Source: Embiotoca jacksoni (lineage: Eukaryota > Chordata > Actinopteri > Embiotocidae). From it: DNA of 64,000 nt. The position numbers were made by a program, and so were the translations under genes. The notes below the pieces were generated by a model. The model ran no database searches and was not told the origin of the DNA. It saw only the letters and a program-made list of their open reading frames with translations. Below are positions 12,415 to 24,717 of the stretch, piece after piece (position 1 is the first letter of the stretch; each line of letters opens with the position of its first letter). The stretch lies in the NCBI GenBank assembly GCA_022577435.1, contig JAKOON010000002.1:8941001-9005000 (forward strand). The letters are read 5' to 3'.

Positions 12415-14082
12415 AAGCCTGACATATTAGTCATAAGTGTTCTTTAAATTCATTATCATCTTAACACGCCAGCGGCACAAGTGTCAGGGGGAGGGGAAGC
12501 CCTCTTAAATGAGGTTAGTGGATCCATTTAAAGCTTCACAGTTGCTGTGCTGTCCGCCGTGTCACACGCAAGTCTCAAGACATGAAAAACATCCCCTCCT
12601 GTAATGAGGTTGCACAAGCCGCTTATAATGCAGCTGGGGACTTTCTGAGGTTAATCAATGAACAGATTCAGCATTATATCTGTCTATCATCTACCTGATT
12701 TCAGAATGATACAAAACAGTTTATGTTCAGACCAAGTAATCACAAAATCCATGTGATTATTATTCCTGACTGAAAATGTCAGTATTGATTGTAAAGGGAG
12801 CAAATAAAAAATAACAATCCCATTTTTTTTTATTTGTAATGCATGTTCCTAACCAAGCAGAGTGTACAGCATCAGTGAGAGACGGTGCTCCTCTGAGACC
12901 ATTTGACTGATTTTAATGAGGTGACCTCGCTGTAACCCTGCATGTCTGCGTTTGCATGTGTGCCCATGTGAACATGATTAATCACTTGAATTTAAACAGG
13001 TCTTTGGTAAACGTCCGCATTTAATGGAAAAACTAACTTTTGTGTGTATACAACTCCTGCACTCTTCTCCATCCATTACTTTGGAAAATTTGAGTTGTAA
13101 CAATAAGTTAACAAGCCATTTACTGATTCACACACTTACAAAACCTGTTTCATTCAAAAAACACAACAACATTTCTGAAACCGCTACATCCCCATTACAA
13201 ACACTTGGTGTTTTTTATCAGGGTAAGAAAATAACCACTTCTCAAAAATAAAAGTGTCCCTACAGAGACAAACCACTACTGCTTTTCTTCCTGATCCTGA
13301 CAGCAAAAATAACAAGACTATGGTGTGAAAGATGAGGATCTAGAGACTGTTTATAGATGCATGTTGGACTTTGTGTTTTTACCACTGCTGTAGGGTTTTG
13401 AGACAACACATGCTACTTATCCGTATTTATGTTGTTTTAGGGTTTTTGCGTTGCAATAATGCCACGTTAACAAACAATAAATGTTTCCTTTTAAACATTC
13501 TATGATCAAACCACTCCCTGGCGCAGCACGGGACGGGATGAAGCAGACAGCGGTGACTCAGGTGACTCAGTCTTATAATATCAAGTCAAGACAGATAGAC
13601 TGAGACTTGGCAGGAGCAACAAAACGCAAACCAAGAAACCAATTAACACTTTGAAAGCTCAACAACTTCTATTAGACAACTTCCCGAAGCAAAAGCCATT
13701 TGATATTTTTGAAACACGACTCTTTGTCTGTTTGTCTAAAAATGAGCCTTTAACACCTCAAATCCTGAATCACCCGTGACGAAAATACAACACACGTCTG
13801 AGGTGCCATTATTTTTTCAAAGCTGCATCTGTCTGCTATTAGACAGGATCTGAAAAGACAGCAAACTAAACAGAGAACTTACTATTAATTATCTTTAACA
13901 AATGTGACACCTCAGGAGCTACCAAGACATTTTCTTCACATGGTGATTTCACTACACAACACGTGTATTTTCAGGCACAATAAAAAACAAAACAAAACTG
14001 GAATGACAAGAATAGACATTGGACTCAAATGTCAAACTGCATGGAAATCACAGCCATACTGTACAAGTCATATGTGCCTCAC

Positions 14083-14258
14083 CTCTTTCTCATGATACTG
14101 TAATGCAACTCGTCCTCCTGCTTGATGTGGGCATGATCTCCACTGGCCCGCTCGCTGCCTTCACTGTCGTCACTGCTGAAGATGGAGGCCAGCTCCTTCT
14201 TGGGCACCCGGTTGGGTGGGAGGGGGATGATGCGTTTCTCTGCCAAGCGCCCGCGGTT
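14083..14258 (-). CDS. samd11: samd11 third exon found: basic and acidic linker
   Basis: The exon is 176 nt, bounded by GGTTTACAG|AAC and AAGAG|GTGAGG. It encodes residues 183-240 plus two bases of a split codon. It opens with NRGRLAEKR, aligned to human NRGRLADKR, continues through a PKKE basic patch and an acidic serine stretch (residues 210-218), and contains an I-K-Q-E sumoylation-type site at 227-230 where human has L-K-Q-E. It closes with IMRK, aligned to human IMKR. I recall the human exon as 182 nt. It starts in phase 0 and leaves AG hanging, so the next exon must supply one base. No domain is recognised here; it links the SAND region to downstream sequence. Confidence 0.93.
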
Positions 14259-16780
14259 CTGTAAACCATGTCACACAGAGAAGACGTATGTATAGACAAT
14301 GAAGCACTAAACGTGAGCCTCACGTTTTGAAGTTACAACTCCTTGAGCTCTCTCTTCAAATATGCAGATGGTACAAATCAAGACTAATGCAAATGTATCT
14401 TTATCTTATTTTGCATTACTGCTAGTTTTTCTGTTCTCTTATCTTGTTATAAAAAAAAAAAAACACCTCCAGCATAGAGCAGCTAAACAGATTTGGAAAA
14501 GCTCAAATTGTGATTTGATTAAAAAGATATATATCCATGTATTGTGTCAGATGTAATACCTGAACACTACGTATTAAGTTTATGTAACCAGTTAGCTATA
14601 ATTAATGGATAATGACTGAAATTGTTCCTTAAAAGGAATGATTGAATAGTTCACATAATTAGCGACAATAATGGTAAATATCTGAATAGATAATGCTTGA
14701 ACTATATAACTAAATGTAATGAATATATGAAAAATGTTTTTCTTAAATCTATAGTGCAATGACCATTCGTTACATTCAAGTTTACACACTGCTGACTAAA
14801 CATTTAGCCGCCAGATAATTCTTTCTGTATTTCACAGAACACTACGTTTGTAAATGTGGTTTGTGGTGGGACATTTCAGCGCTGGCCGTATGAACGCATG
14901 CAGGCCACGCTCTAAGAGCCGAGCCGAGCTGGCAACCTTTCTGTTTAGCCCTATGCTAACTTGAATAGGAATAAAGTAATTCAATCATGCGACTCATTTA
15001 GACTTTTCGAATGTAATGGATCACATTCTGATAGTGAAATGAGTAATTTCATGGGGTCATAACCCCTTTTATTTAATGAATTCACAAGCCGCAGTAGTAG
15101 TGATGGAGTAGGCTATGGCGTTGCCTCTAATGTAAGCGTGTGTCGACAGAGTTTTTGTAATCACTTCCACAGGCCAAAGGAGGAGACAAAAGTTTTGCAC
15201 TGCAGGTTTAAACCAATTCAAATTAACATATTTGTAACATGATGGGTGTCAAGGAAGAGGTATTTGAGATCGTCTCATATGGCAATTGGACTACATCAGA
15301 CAAACATGGTTGGAAATCACAGCATTAAAATACAGTCAAAACGTAATGTTATCTTCGTATTTCTGCAGTCGCGAAGTCACTTTAAACAACATCAAGGACA
15401 GAAGTCACATTTACTTATACTTTTCTATTCTGAAGCCAAACTGATGGAGGCGATCAGTTAGTTGCTGCATTGAGTGTTTATTTTGTTCCAAAGCTGCCAG
15501 GAGTAAGCAGAGAAAAGTAGGGATTAAGATGAGAGTGTGGCCCTAGGGGTGTCAGGAAGCGAAGCTGAGCGACCTTTATTGTGACCTGAAGAGGTCACTG
15601 CAGATTAACACGGTCCTATCACAGAGAGAAGGGGTGGAAAGAGTAGCAGAGGAATAACCAAGATGGGATGAGTGAAAAATTGAGAAAGTAAAAGCGAGTG
15701 AGTCGAGGAAGGAAACTGGAAAAGAGCAAGGGAGCGTTAGGGTGAGGAGAAATGTTAACATGGAGGAGAGGGGGAGCAGATGTGGGTTTGTACAGGGAAA
15801 GAGAAAAGGTGAGAGAAAATACAGAAATAAAGGAGAATGTGGCGAGTCAAAACATGAAGGAGAAAAGACTCCACAGCAGGAAGACTGTCCAGTGTGGGAG
15901 AGTGGACTAGGATTTGAAACTGTATTCCCTTTTTCTCTCTCGGTGTGCCTATATCTCTGCTCTTACTCCCGGACGCCTTTAAGGCCTGCGGCTATCCCTT
16001 CCACCACACGCACGCAACCCCACACTCCTCCCTATTCCCTCCTTCTCTCACTCCATCCATCCCAGGAGGTGTGGTAGCATGAGTGGCGGGCGGGGGCAGG
16101 AGGAGGGGTTTGGGGGCTCCTAGCCAAGAGGCAAACAGGTGCAGCCCCTCTGGAGTCTCTCAAATGGCAGACATTAAAAAGGGTTGGGAGGGGGGAAGAG
16201 AGAGATGAAAACATCCCCCAGGATGAGCAGGCCACGGAGTTCTGCACATTTCTCTCCCTTCTCTTTTTCTCTGTCTGGTTAGAAAAGAAGGTTTTTCCCT
16301 CCTTTCTTCTTTCCTGCTGGAGTTTTCTACAAGTTCTGCTCCAGCGTTTGAGGACAGTGGATCACTTTCTGATACTTCTACTCTTTCCACACAAGGCCTC
16401 GCAGTAGGATTTTAGCGCCGGAGCTCCAACGGGGCATTAGAGGGAGGAAACGGGAGCGAAACATCATGTCAGAACAACAGAACAACACTTCTTTTATGGA
16501 CGCAACCACAGTTCCATCTGTCAGACACACACATCTGTTAAATACAAATTCTCCACCTCCGAGTCTATTCATTGCTGCCTGCACATCGTCAGAGAAAACA
16601 CACATGTGCACATGCGCACTATAGCCTCATCAGCTACACATATAAACGCATGCATGCTCTCACACACACACCTGTTCATGTTCCTTAGAATTCCCCTCCA
16701 AAGCGGGGGATTTTACTTGGAGCAAGCCAGCAATATAGTGTATACAAGAATAGTTTTTCTAAGAGCCGTCGTGACTGTGG

Positions 16781-16781
<1 letters not shown>

Positions 16782-16829
<48 letters not shown>

Positions 16830-16831
16830 CA
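16782..16831 (+). repeat. (GT)n followed by GC alternation
   Basis: About 20 GT units ending in gcgcgcgc. Alternating purine-pyrimidine throughout, so a candidate Z-DNA segment. Confidence 0.9.
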
Positions 16832-19120
16832 TGTAGACAACCACCCACACGGCCGTGACATACCCAGGCTGACAGCCCCCCCTCCCTTCCTCCCTCGCTC
16901 CCTCCCTCCTCTCTCCTCCCGGAAAGCCCCAATCCTTTCTTTAGTGGCACTGACGCAGAACTGGGGGTGAGCTCCCACTGCTTCCGGCAACACTTCCGCT
17001 GCACGGGGGAGGGCTCTCTGAAACAAAACATGAAGCAAAACACACCCCTGGCAGCCCACGTAGGAGCGCTCAAAGGAAGGGTGCCTGAGCGCTCGGGCTC
17101 GTACGTGCACGCACAAACACACACGCCTGTGAGCGGAGCTGAGGCAACCTTGCTGTGTGTGGTCAACCTCCTTTCAGCCATGGAAAAAAGTCTCTCATAA
17201 AAGTCCCACTAAAAGCACCTCTATGAATATCACCTCCCACGCTTTCTGTCTGACAGTCAGGAAGCCAAGAAATATATCTGGGCTTCACATTTACAAGAAA
17301 AAACAAAGAATATACATACAGATGCACATGCATAGGGGCAAATGACATGGTCATATCAGCATGTGATATAAATACTTCCAGTAAACACAGATACTCTCAT
17401 TCATTCACACGCATATATTAACATAATACATGTTAGACATTCTTCAGATTCAATATGCACTGAGACTGACACTAGGAACTTGAACTGGAAAATCTGAATT
17501 ATTCAGACTGATTACTGCAAGTTTGATACGTCTCTTTTTTTCCCCTCACTTTTTCTCCAGGACGTTGCTCTGTTTTGGGATGACGAGATTCTAGTGTCTC
17601 ATTGTGAGCAAGATGACAATGGAGTTGAATTCTATGTATTTGGAAAGTGGAGCAGATTTGAAATGTGAAAATTTTGATGAAAACTGTAATTTTAGCTTTA
17701 GTAAAGATAATTTTCACTTCCAAATTTAAAGCTCTCAGAGACGTAGATGGCACTGAATAACACTTTGTGTGGTGGGCTGAGATTTACTGAAGTACTGGAC
17801 ACACTGTATTAATATGGGCTCAAAAAAAGTTGTGAAAAAAAAATGTAATAAATTGCATGAGTAAAGGGTACGAAATGGTCTTTTAAGAGCCAAAAATTAC
17901 AGATTCTTGTTTAAAAGTGTAATATGACTGATTTTTTTGTTTTAACATGTTCAAAATGTAACACAAATGATTAACATAATTTGATATAGTGTAATGTCAA
18001 AGACGTCAATGCACAGAAGTCTACTGAAGTTCACATGTTAACCAGTTAGCCCGAGACTGTCCCATCTTGTAATACCAACTCACTCCTTCACAGGCAACAG
18101 TGAGTCACTGCAGCATTGTTTGTCCTCAGTCCAACATGAAGGAAGAAGCAGTTACTTTAACCTCTTGCTATATAATGAGTTGAAGCTGTTAAGTTGGCTG
18201 TTTGTTGATAAGTGGTTCAAACCAGTTGAACAAGGAGCTCGTCATCCAGCTGTCTACCAACTGAGGCGATTTTTTTTTTAAATTTTTTTTGTCGCAGACA
18301 TCCAGGCAGAAAGATCTTATTAGCACAATTCAAAATAGATCGTTGTTCAAGCTAATGACTACACAAACCGTACCAAAAGAAACCTTCTAAATGCAGTCGA
18401 TGTATGGTTTTGCTGTGGCTGCTTTCTTTCTGCTTTGGTCTTGCTAAGAACAGAGATAAGACACCTATAATGTAAATGATATGCTTGACTAATAGGTGTG
18501 GGTCAAAAAGGTCTAACTTTAAAATGAAGTTATAAAAAAAAAAAATAAATAAATAAAATAAAATAAAATTACTCACGAACAGCGATAGAAAATACGACAA
18601 TTTTACATAACTGCTGACGGACTGACAGCTGACCGGAGAATATGGTGACTTGCTTATCGCCTCTTCAATAACAAAGTGGTAATATAAGATGGTACTTCAT
18701 TTTTACATATTGCCCCATTTAAAAAAAATAACCTTGTTTTGCTTATGTTTGCAGCCATATATGCTCCGGTAACTCATGGGGGTGGTGTTCTGAATTCATG
18801 AATTCAAAGCCGTGGCAGGGTTTAAAAGCAACAAAATGCCACTGCAGTGAAAAACAATAGAGGCAAATATCACAGTAAACATTAGCCAGGAAAGATGTCT
18901 AAATTCAAGCAGAAATTATAAGGCAATCTACTGTTATCTCTCTACATTAATTTTAGACTTTCAAATGAGCTCTCGGTGGAAACGACGACTAATAAGCGTA
19001 TGTGTGTGGTTTTTTTTTTTTTTTTTTCTTTCTCCTTGCGTTATTTCCTGAAAGGTGCAGTGCCCTGCCGCTGGCTCCAACCAGCATTAGCAAGCACACA
19101 CCCACACACAGGCACTGAAA

Positions 19121-19121
<1 letters not shown>

Positions 19122-19206
<85 letters not shown>
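19122..19206 (+). repeat. (CA)42 tract, left arm of an inverted microsatellite pair
   Basis: A perfect CA run. Its reverse complement recurs as a GT run of nearly the same length 125 bases to the right. Confidence 0.97.
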
Positions 19207-19207
<1 letters not shown>

Positions 19208-19328
19208 CAGTAGCCGCCCGTGACATTCCTGCAGCTGCGGCGCTCTCTCTCCCTCGCACGCGCCCCCCCAGCGATCTCCCTGGGGGACGAATGCCTAATG
19301 AGTCACGCGCCTGTCTGCCGTTACCTCG

Positions 19329-19331
<3 letters not shown>

Positions 19332-19417
<86 letters not shown>
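19332..19417 (+). repeat. (GT)43 tract, right arm of an inverted microsatellite pair
   Basis: A perfect GT run complementary to the CA tract at 19122-19206. The intervening 125 bases are GC-rich. Confidence 0.97.
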
Positions 19418-19418
<1 letters not shown>

Positions 19419-20010
19419 AGGCGGGATGGCGGGCCGACTTGGCGCGAGCACAAGGAGAAGGGGGGAGGGGGGATGAGGAGACGACAGAGAAGGAGAGAGG
19501 AAAAAAAAAAAAGAGCGTGAGGAGGGTGGGAGAGGGAGGTGAAGCGGTCATTACCGCCCCAACGTAAGAGCTCTGAAAGAAGGCCAAAACAAACATTTGG
19601 TCTGCTGTTGTGTATATATGAGCCTGAAATCGCAAATTACAAATACTGACTGTTTAGTCTCACCTTCTTATCTCTGACTCAAATGCAGAGAGACGCCCTG
19701 ACATTTTCACAGGTGAATCTATGAAAAGGTGATCAGCTACAAATTTGTCAGCTCTGGTCAAAGTGAGATCGCCCAGTATAGAAACATGACCAGTGTAACC
19801 CGAGTATTGTGAACGATCAGATCGGGGTAATGGTTTGTAAAGTGTTTACATGGTTCACTATAATCGGACGTAACCAATAACCCAGTGATAAAATATACAT
19901 GATTTGTCAGATAGTCAGGTAAATATATAAATAATACATAACAGAGACCATGAATTGAGCACAATAATATAAGCTCTATTACCTCTAGAATTATTAGTGA
20001 CGTGATAACT

Positions 20011-20013
<3 letters not shown>

Positions 20014-20044
<31 letters not shown>
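20014..20044 (+). repeat. poly(A) run of 31
   Basis: Uninterrupted A31. No adjacent element recognised. Confidence 0.9.
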
Positions 20045-20046
<2 letters not shown>

Positions 20047-21350
20047 CTGGTGTTTTCTTTTCTTTACCACAATCACGACGCAATTTGTTTATAGAAACAC
20101 CCATTTGCTTCCAGTGTACTCCGTGACCTTTGTAGAGCATGTTCAGAAACAAAAGTATGAGGGGACTCAGACAAAGGCCCACGAAACTGAACAGGACAGA
20201 CAAGCCTAATGATCGCCTGATCTGGTTATAATCTGTTATAATCAACACACACACTTGCAAAATCTAGGCAATCATCAAAAATCCAAACATGACATTATTA
20301 AACTGAATATATATAATTAGGAGCATGCTGATGCTTCTGGCATCAGAATATAATGCTCATACAGACACGTATTTACAAAAGTAGAGGAATAAACACGCTA
20401 AAAGCACTAGTCCCACTACACTGTATGGTCCTTTATAGTACAGTGATCTTAACACATGTATTTGTATTCATTGTCCAGTCCAGATAATATATATTTTGTT
20501 AGTTTGGTAACACAATTACTCTACCTCGCTCCCCTGTAAACAACCCACCAATACCTCACTATTGTTTCCTTTTATCCAGACATTTCAAAGTGATGGAGTT
20601 GCTGCGTATTTGTCTTTCTGTCAGCCTGTCGACATGTTCCCAGGATGTAACGGGCAAAACATGTACTTTTACAGCCTTTCCTATCGATATCAAAACTGCA
20701 ACACTTTCTGTGACACTCAGTTCATTTGGAGCTGCAATGTGTCCGGCTGAAGTTAAGCGATAATGACGAGTGCTGCTTTAACATTTCTAGAGGGCTTTTG
20801 TCTTATTGTTTTTGTGTTGAAGCCAAAAATATTTTAACCAGACAAATGATTTGACAAGACAAGATATTGAAATACATATATTCTTAGTAAAACGGTGTAA
20901 ATCACAGCATCCTCAGCCTCGTCAACGGGAGCTGCATGACAAGTCTGATTTAAAATTTCTGAAAAAATGAATACGGAGAGTTTCATTTTAAGTGTTTCCA
21001 CACCGTCTCACATCCAGAGTGATATTTCAAAGACGTATCAGTAGAAACACTACAGACCTTGGCTTTACATTTACAATGGGTTCGAAGTTCTGAATAATTT
21101 TTTTCAGAGGAAGTAAATGTCGACAAAGATGATGGTATCTTGTGACTTTTAAGGTTAAGATTCGGGTTGGGTGTTAAAATATTGCCTCCACCTGGTGTGC
21201 ATAGTTTCGCACATTGTACGAAGAGAATGCGTTACTTCAGAAACGCAGCTATAAATCTGCCATGAGATGGACCAATGCACCAGCGTTATCAAGTAAAAGT
21301 CCATACATGTGAAAATGCACTTGGTAAAATAAACCTGATTCTAGATAACT

Positions 21351-21352
21351 GT

Positions 21353-21419
<67 letters not shown>
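21351..21419 (+). repeat. (GT)n tract
   Basis: About 34 GT units with one TT interruption near the start. Inverted relative to the CA tract at 21529-21645. Confidence 0.95.
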
Positions 21420-21422
<3 letters not shown>

Positions 21423-21528
21423 ATTTTAGGCAACACTTGGTTGTTGAAGGCCATGTGAGAGAAAGAGAAAAAAGTGAAAAAGCACTGTAGGTCAGACAGG
21501 CATGCCACCAAGATCCACGCCTCCCCAA

Positions 21529-21568
21529 CACACACACACACACACACATGCAGGCACGCAGGCACGCA

Positions 21569-21625
<57 letters not shown>

Positions 21626-21645
21626 GCACACACACACGCGCGCAT
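21529..21645 (+). repeat. (CA)n tract with CG and GCAGG interruptions
   Basis: Two CA blocks separated by a ggcacgcag-type segment and ending in cacgcgcgc. It sits just left of a GC- and G-rich patch. Confidence 0.95.
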
Positions 21646-21904
21646 GCTTTCCTGCACACTCGGCCCCCACGCGCTGAGCCGAGCGAGCAGTTGCAGCCCA
21701 GTGGAGCGGCACAAGGCAAAGGGGGGCGGGATGGGGGTGGGGGGGGTGAGGGGGAGGGAGTGAGGTGCACTGAGGGCGAGAGGCGGCGAGGTGGAGGGGA
21801 GGCTGCTGGCTCGGCGCTGGGAGGTCAGTGCCGGTGCAGTCAGGCGTGCAAGCGCGCCTCTCGCCCTCCCATTTCCCTCTTGTTTCTCTCCTCCTCCTCC
21901 CTCC

Positions 21905-21944
21905 GTCTCTCTCTCACTCTCTCTCTCTCCCTCTCCCTCTCCCT

Positions 21945-21976
<32 letters not shown>
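21905..21976 (+). repeat. (CT)n / (CCCTCT)n polypyrimidine tract
   Basis: A CT run with an inner block of about five ccctct units, giving polypurine/polypyrimidine DNA with triplex (H-DNA) potential. Confidence 0.95.
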
Positions 21977-22746
21977 GTTTGTATAGGCCCACTGAGGTCG
22001 CCACAGGGGAGCTTTACAGACAGGTAACGACTGGGCCTTTCTTTCCCCTGACAAACACAGGGGAAGTGGAGGGGAGGATGAAGTTGTGGCCGGTACATTC
22101 AACTGATATTTTCTATTGTTTCGGTCCTCGCATAGATTAATTTGATCCCGACAATTACTAGAATGTCATTTAAAGTTCAGCAGATTTGAAGTAGGTCCAT
22201 TAAATGCACGAGGACAATGAACTAAATATGCTGCCTGGTGAGGTTTGGAGAAGTCACGCACGTCTATACGCATCAGTTCCGTTGTGAAAGGGAAAACTTA
22301 TATAAAATCAGATGACCCTCAGTTATGCCAGCAAAACAAAATTTTGCCAAACGTTAACGGGGTTTATTTCTTTCAAACTTTCTCATAGTGACTTTTTAGT
22401 ACATCCTTAGTATCGGACATTATGTGTCACGATGATAAACAAAACGCTAATATTCTATATGTTTAGCTTGGTTTTCATTTTCATCTGAAACTGTGTGGAT
22501 TATGATGATCACCAAACAGAATAATCAATTTAGTAATAATCCAAAATGTAATATGACTATACAATACTGTTGGATTTGAACCAATCCTATGCTTACATAC
22601 ACATATGTGTTTTGAGTTTATAGATGGATGTATGAAAACTAAAACGGTACACGACAGTACTGTCTGCAAAAGTCTGATGTAGCAGAGCGAGCCTGCAATT
22701 ATCAGAGGAAATCACATGGCGAAAAACAAACACAGTTTTCTGCGCG

Positions 22747-22749
<3 letters not shown>

Positions 22750-22783
<34 letters not shown>
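22750..22783 (+). repeat. (CA)17 tract
   Basis: A perfect CA run preceded by gcgcgctcg. Confidence 0.95.
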
Positions 22784-22785
<2 letters not shown>

Positions 22786-23541
22786 TCACACAGATGTTGG
22801 GGAGAGGGGGTTTTCAAGAAGTATCGCCGTTGGCTTCATCATGATAAACCACATTTGGCTGATAGACAGATGCTCCAACTTAGTTTAGCTGCATCTTAAC
22901 AGGGTCCGCACCCAAACACACTCACTGTCAACACAGAGCGTGAACATGCATACAAGCAAACGCATTCAGCTCTCAATCTGTGACGTCTTGCAGAAATGGA
23001 CACTGGCTGAGGCTAATGGCTAATTTGTTGTATTAAACAGCTTAACTAAATTATTCAGATAGAAATACAGCAAGAAGAACAAGAGTGTTTTTACATGTGT
23101 GTATGTGACTGTTACTGTATTTCTGTATGTCCAACACACATTTTAATTCATATTGATCGATATCTGTGAGATGGCGTACGAACATTTCACTAGAGGCTCA
23201 CTTAGTGTCTAATTTGTCCGATATACAGAAAGACACACACACAAAACGGCACAAATACACTCGGCACGACCACAGTTCTGCACACTTCTGGGCCAGTGAC
23301 CAATTCCAGTGTTACTATGGCAACGTAGCATCAGCAACATGTACGCAAGCATGTGCACAAACCACAAACACACAACACACAATAGAAGCCCCGTACAGTA
23401 GTTAGTTAATCTACGATGCCTCTTCCATCACATAACTGATTAACTTCTCTTATTTCACTCAATGATGCATTTTAATTGTAATTATCTTTTGCTTATGAGA
23501 AGTGGTATTGTGAAAATGGAATAACATAGACCATGGGCAAA

Positions 23542-23545
<4 letters not shown>

Positions 23546-23600
<55 letters not shown>
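23546..23600 (+). repeat. (GT)27 tract
   Basis: A perfect GT run. Its complement occurs as CA at 23778-23820. Confidence 0.95.
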
Positions 23601-23602
<2 letters not shown>

Positions 23603-23776
23603 CGTGGATATGTGCATGTATGTGTGATGTGTGTGTTTAATTCCACTTTGCAAGAGGAGCCCTTGATTGGAGGAGGTCTTTACGAGCCGGAGGAGGGGAG
23701 TGTAATTTCCTCCCGGCCTCCGCCAGTTCCGCTGAAATAACAGAGCAGAGGAAGCCCAGCTCTCCCGGGAGGAGAC

Positions 23777-23777
<1 letters not shown>

Positions 23778-23820
<43 letters not shown>
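23778..23820 (+). repeat. (CA)21 tract
   Basis: A perfect CA run. The intervening 177 bases are GC-rich, with cctcccggcctccgcc-type sequence. Confidence 0.95.
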
Positions 23821-23824
<4 letters not shown>

Positions 23825-24640
23825 ATGAACGTACAAATGCGCACACACAGCAAACTGGTAAGGCAGCAAACATTGGGCGTGCAAACAACCACAGATTCGC
23901 ACGCACAAAGACAAAAATACAAACTAACCCAAACACACAGAACGTACAGACAAAAACACAACAGAGCTAAAAAATAAACTTCAATAAGCACACACGATCA
24001 GGAGATTGATTGATTATATGCAAAATATAAGGTAAATACAGTCCGACACAAAAAAAAAAAGAACGACTAACAACTTTGAGGCAGCTGTAATCACCTACTA
24101 GAAATCGATTAGGAACCTGATTATCACAGGCTTAACATATGTAACACACCTTAACAGCAAGTTAGCAACAGCATGTCAATCATAAACTCATTTAAATCCA
24201 AAGCATGGATAAACAACATAATGAACATATATAAACTCTAAACTGTTGAGTGTTGCAACAGTTCAGTTTGTGGTTGAGACCTTTGCTTTGACCCTTGCTG
24301 CATGTCTTTCCCGTGCTCTCTTCCCCCGAATTTCCTGTCTATCTCCACTGTGGCTATCAAATAAAGGCATAAAATGCGCCCCAAAAAAAAAAAAAAAAAA
24401 AAATCATCTTTGGCAGTTTACTTTGTGTCGTGTCGTAATAAACAGCTTGTAACCAGGCAGACGCAGCAAATTAATTTCCATGATTTCTGTGCAGGCAGGT
24501 GCAACGTCTTCCCACCAGCTGTTGTACTTTTTATGACCGCTTGCTTCATGCCTATAGCGAAACAAGATCACTCAAAGTTCAGCCGTCAAACTTTCAAATT
24601 AATGTAGGCATGAGGTAATTTGTGTCACTAGGCAGGCATA

Positions 24641-24642
<2 letters not shown>

Positions 24643-24716
<74 letters not shown>
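24643..24716 (+). repeat. (GT)37 tract
   Basis: A perfect GT run followed by an interrupted tgtgtag segment. Confidence 0.96.

Positions 24717-24717
<1 letters not shown>

Larger units (their letters stand above)
5977..14082 (-). other. samd11: samd11 intron, about 8.1 kb
   Basis: Mostly AT-rich non-coding DNA. The human-type 51-nt exon expected here was not found. The stretch contains T31 at 6926-6956, A-rich runs near 9150-9180, a block at 7790-7960 resembling conserved non-coding DNA with TAATTAGC and CCGC motifs, an X-box-like site at 10049-10062, and an open segment with a consensus donor at 12274-12414 (listed separately). Confidence 0.6.
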
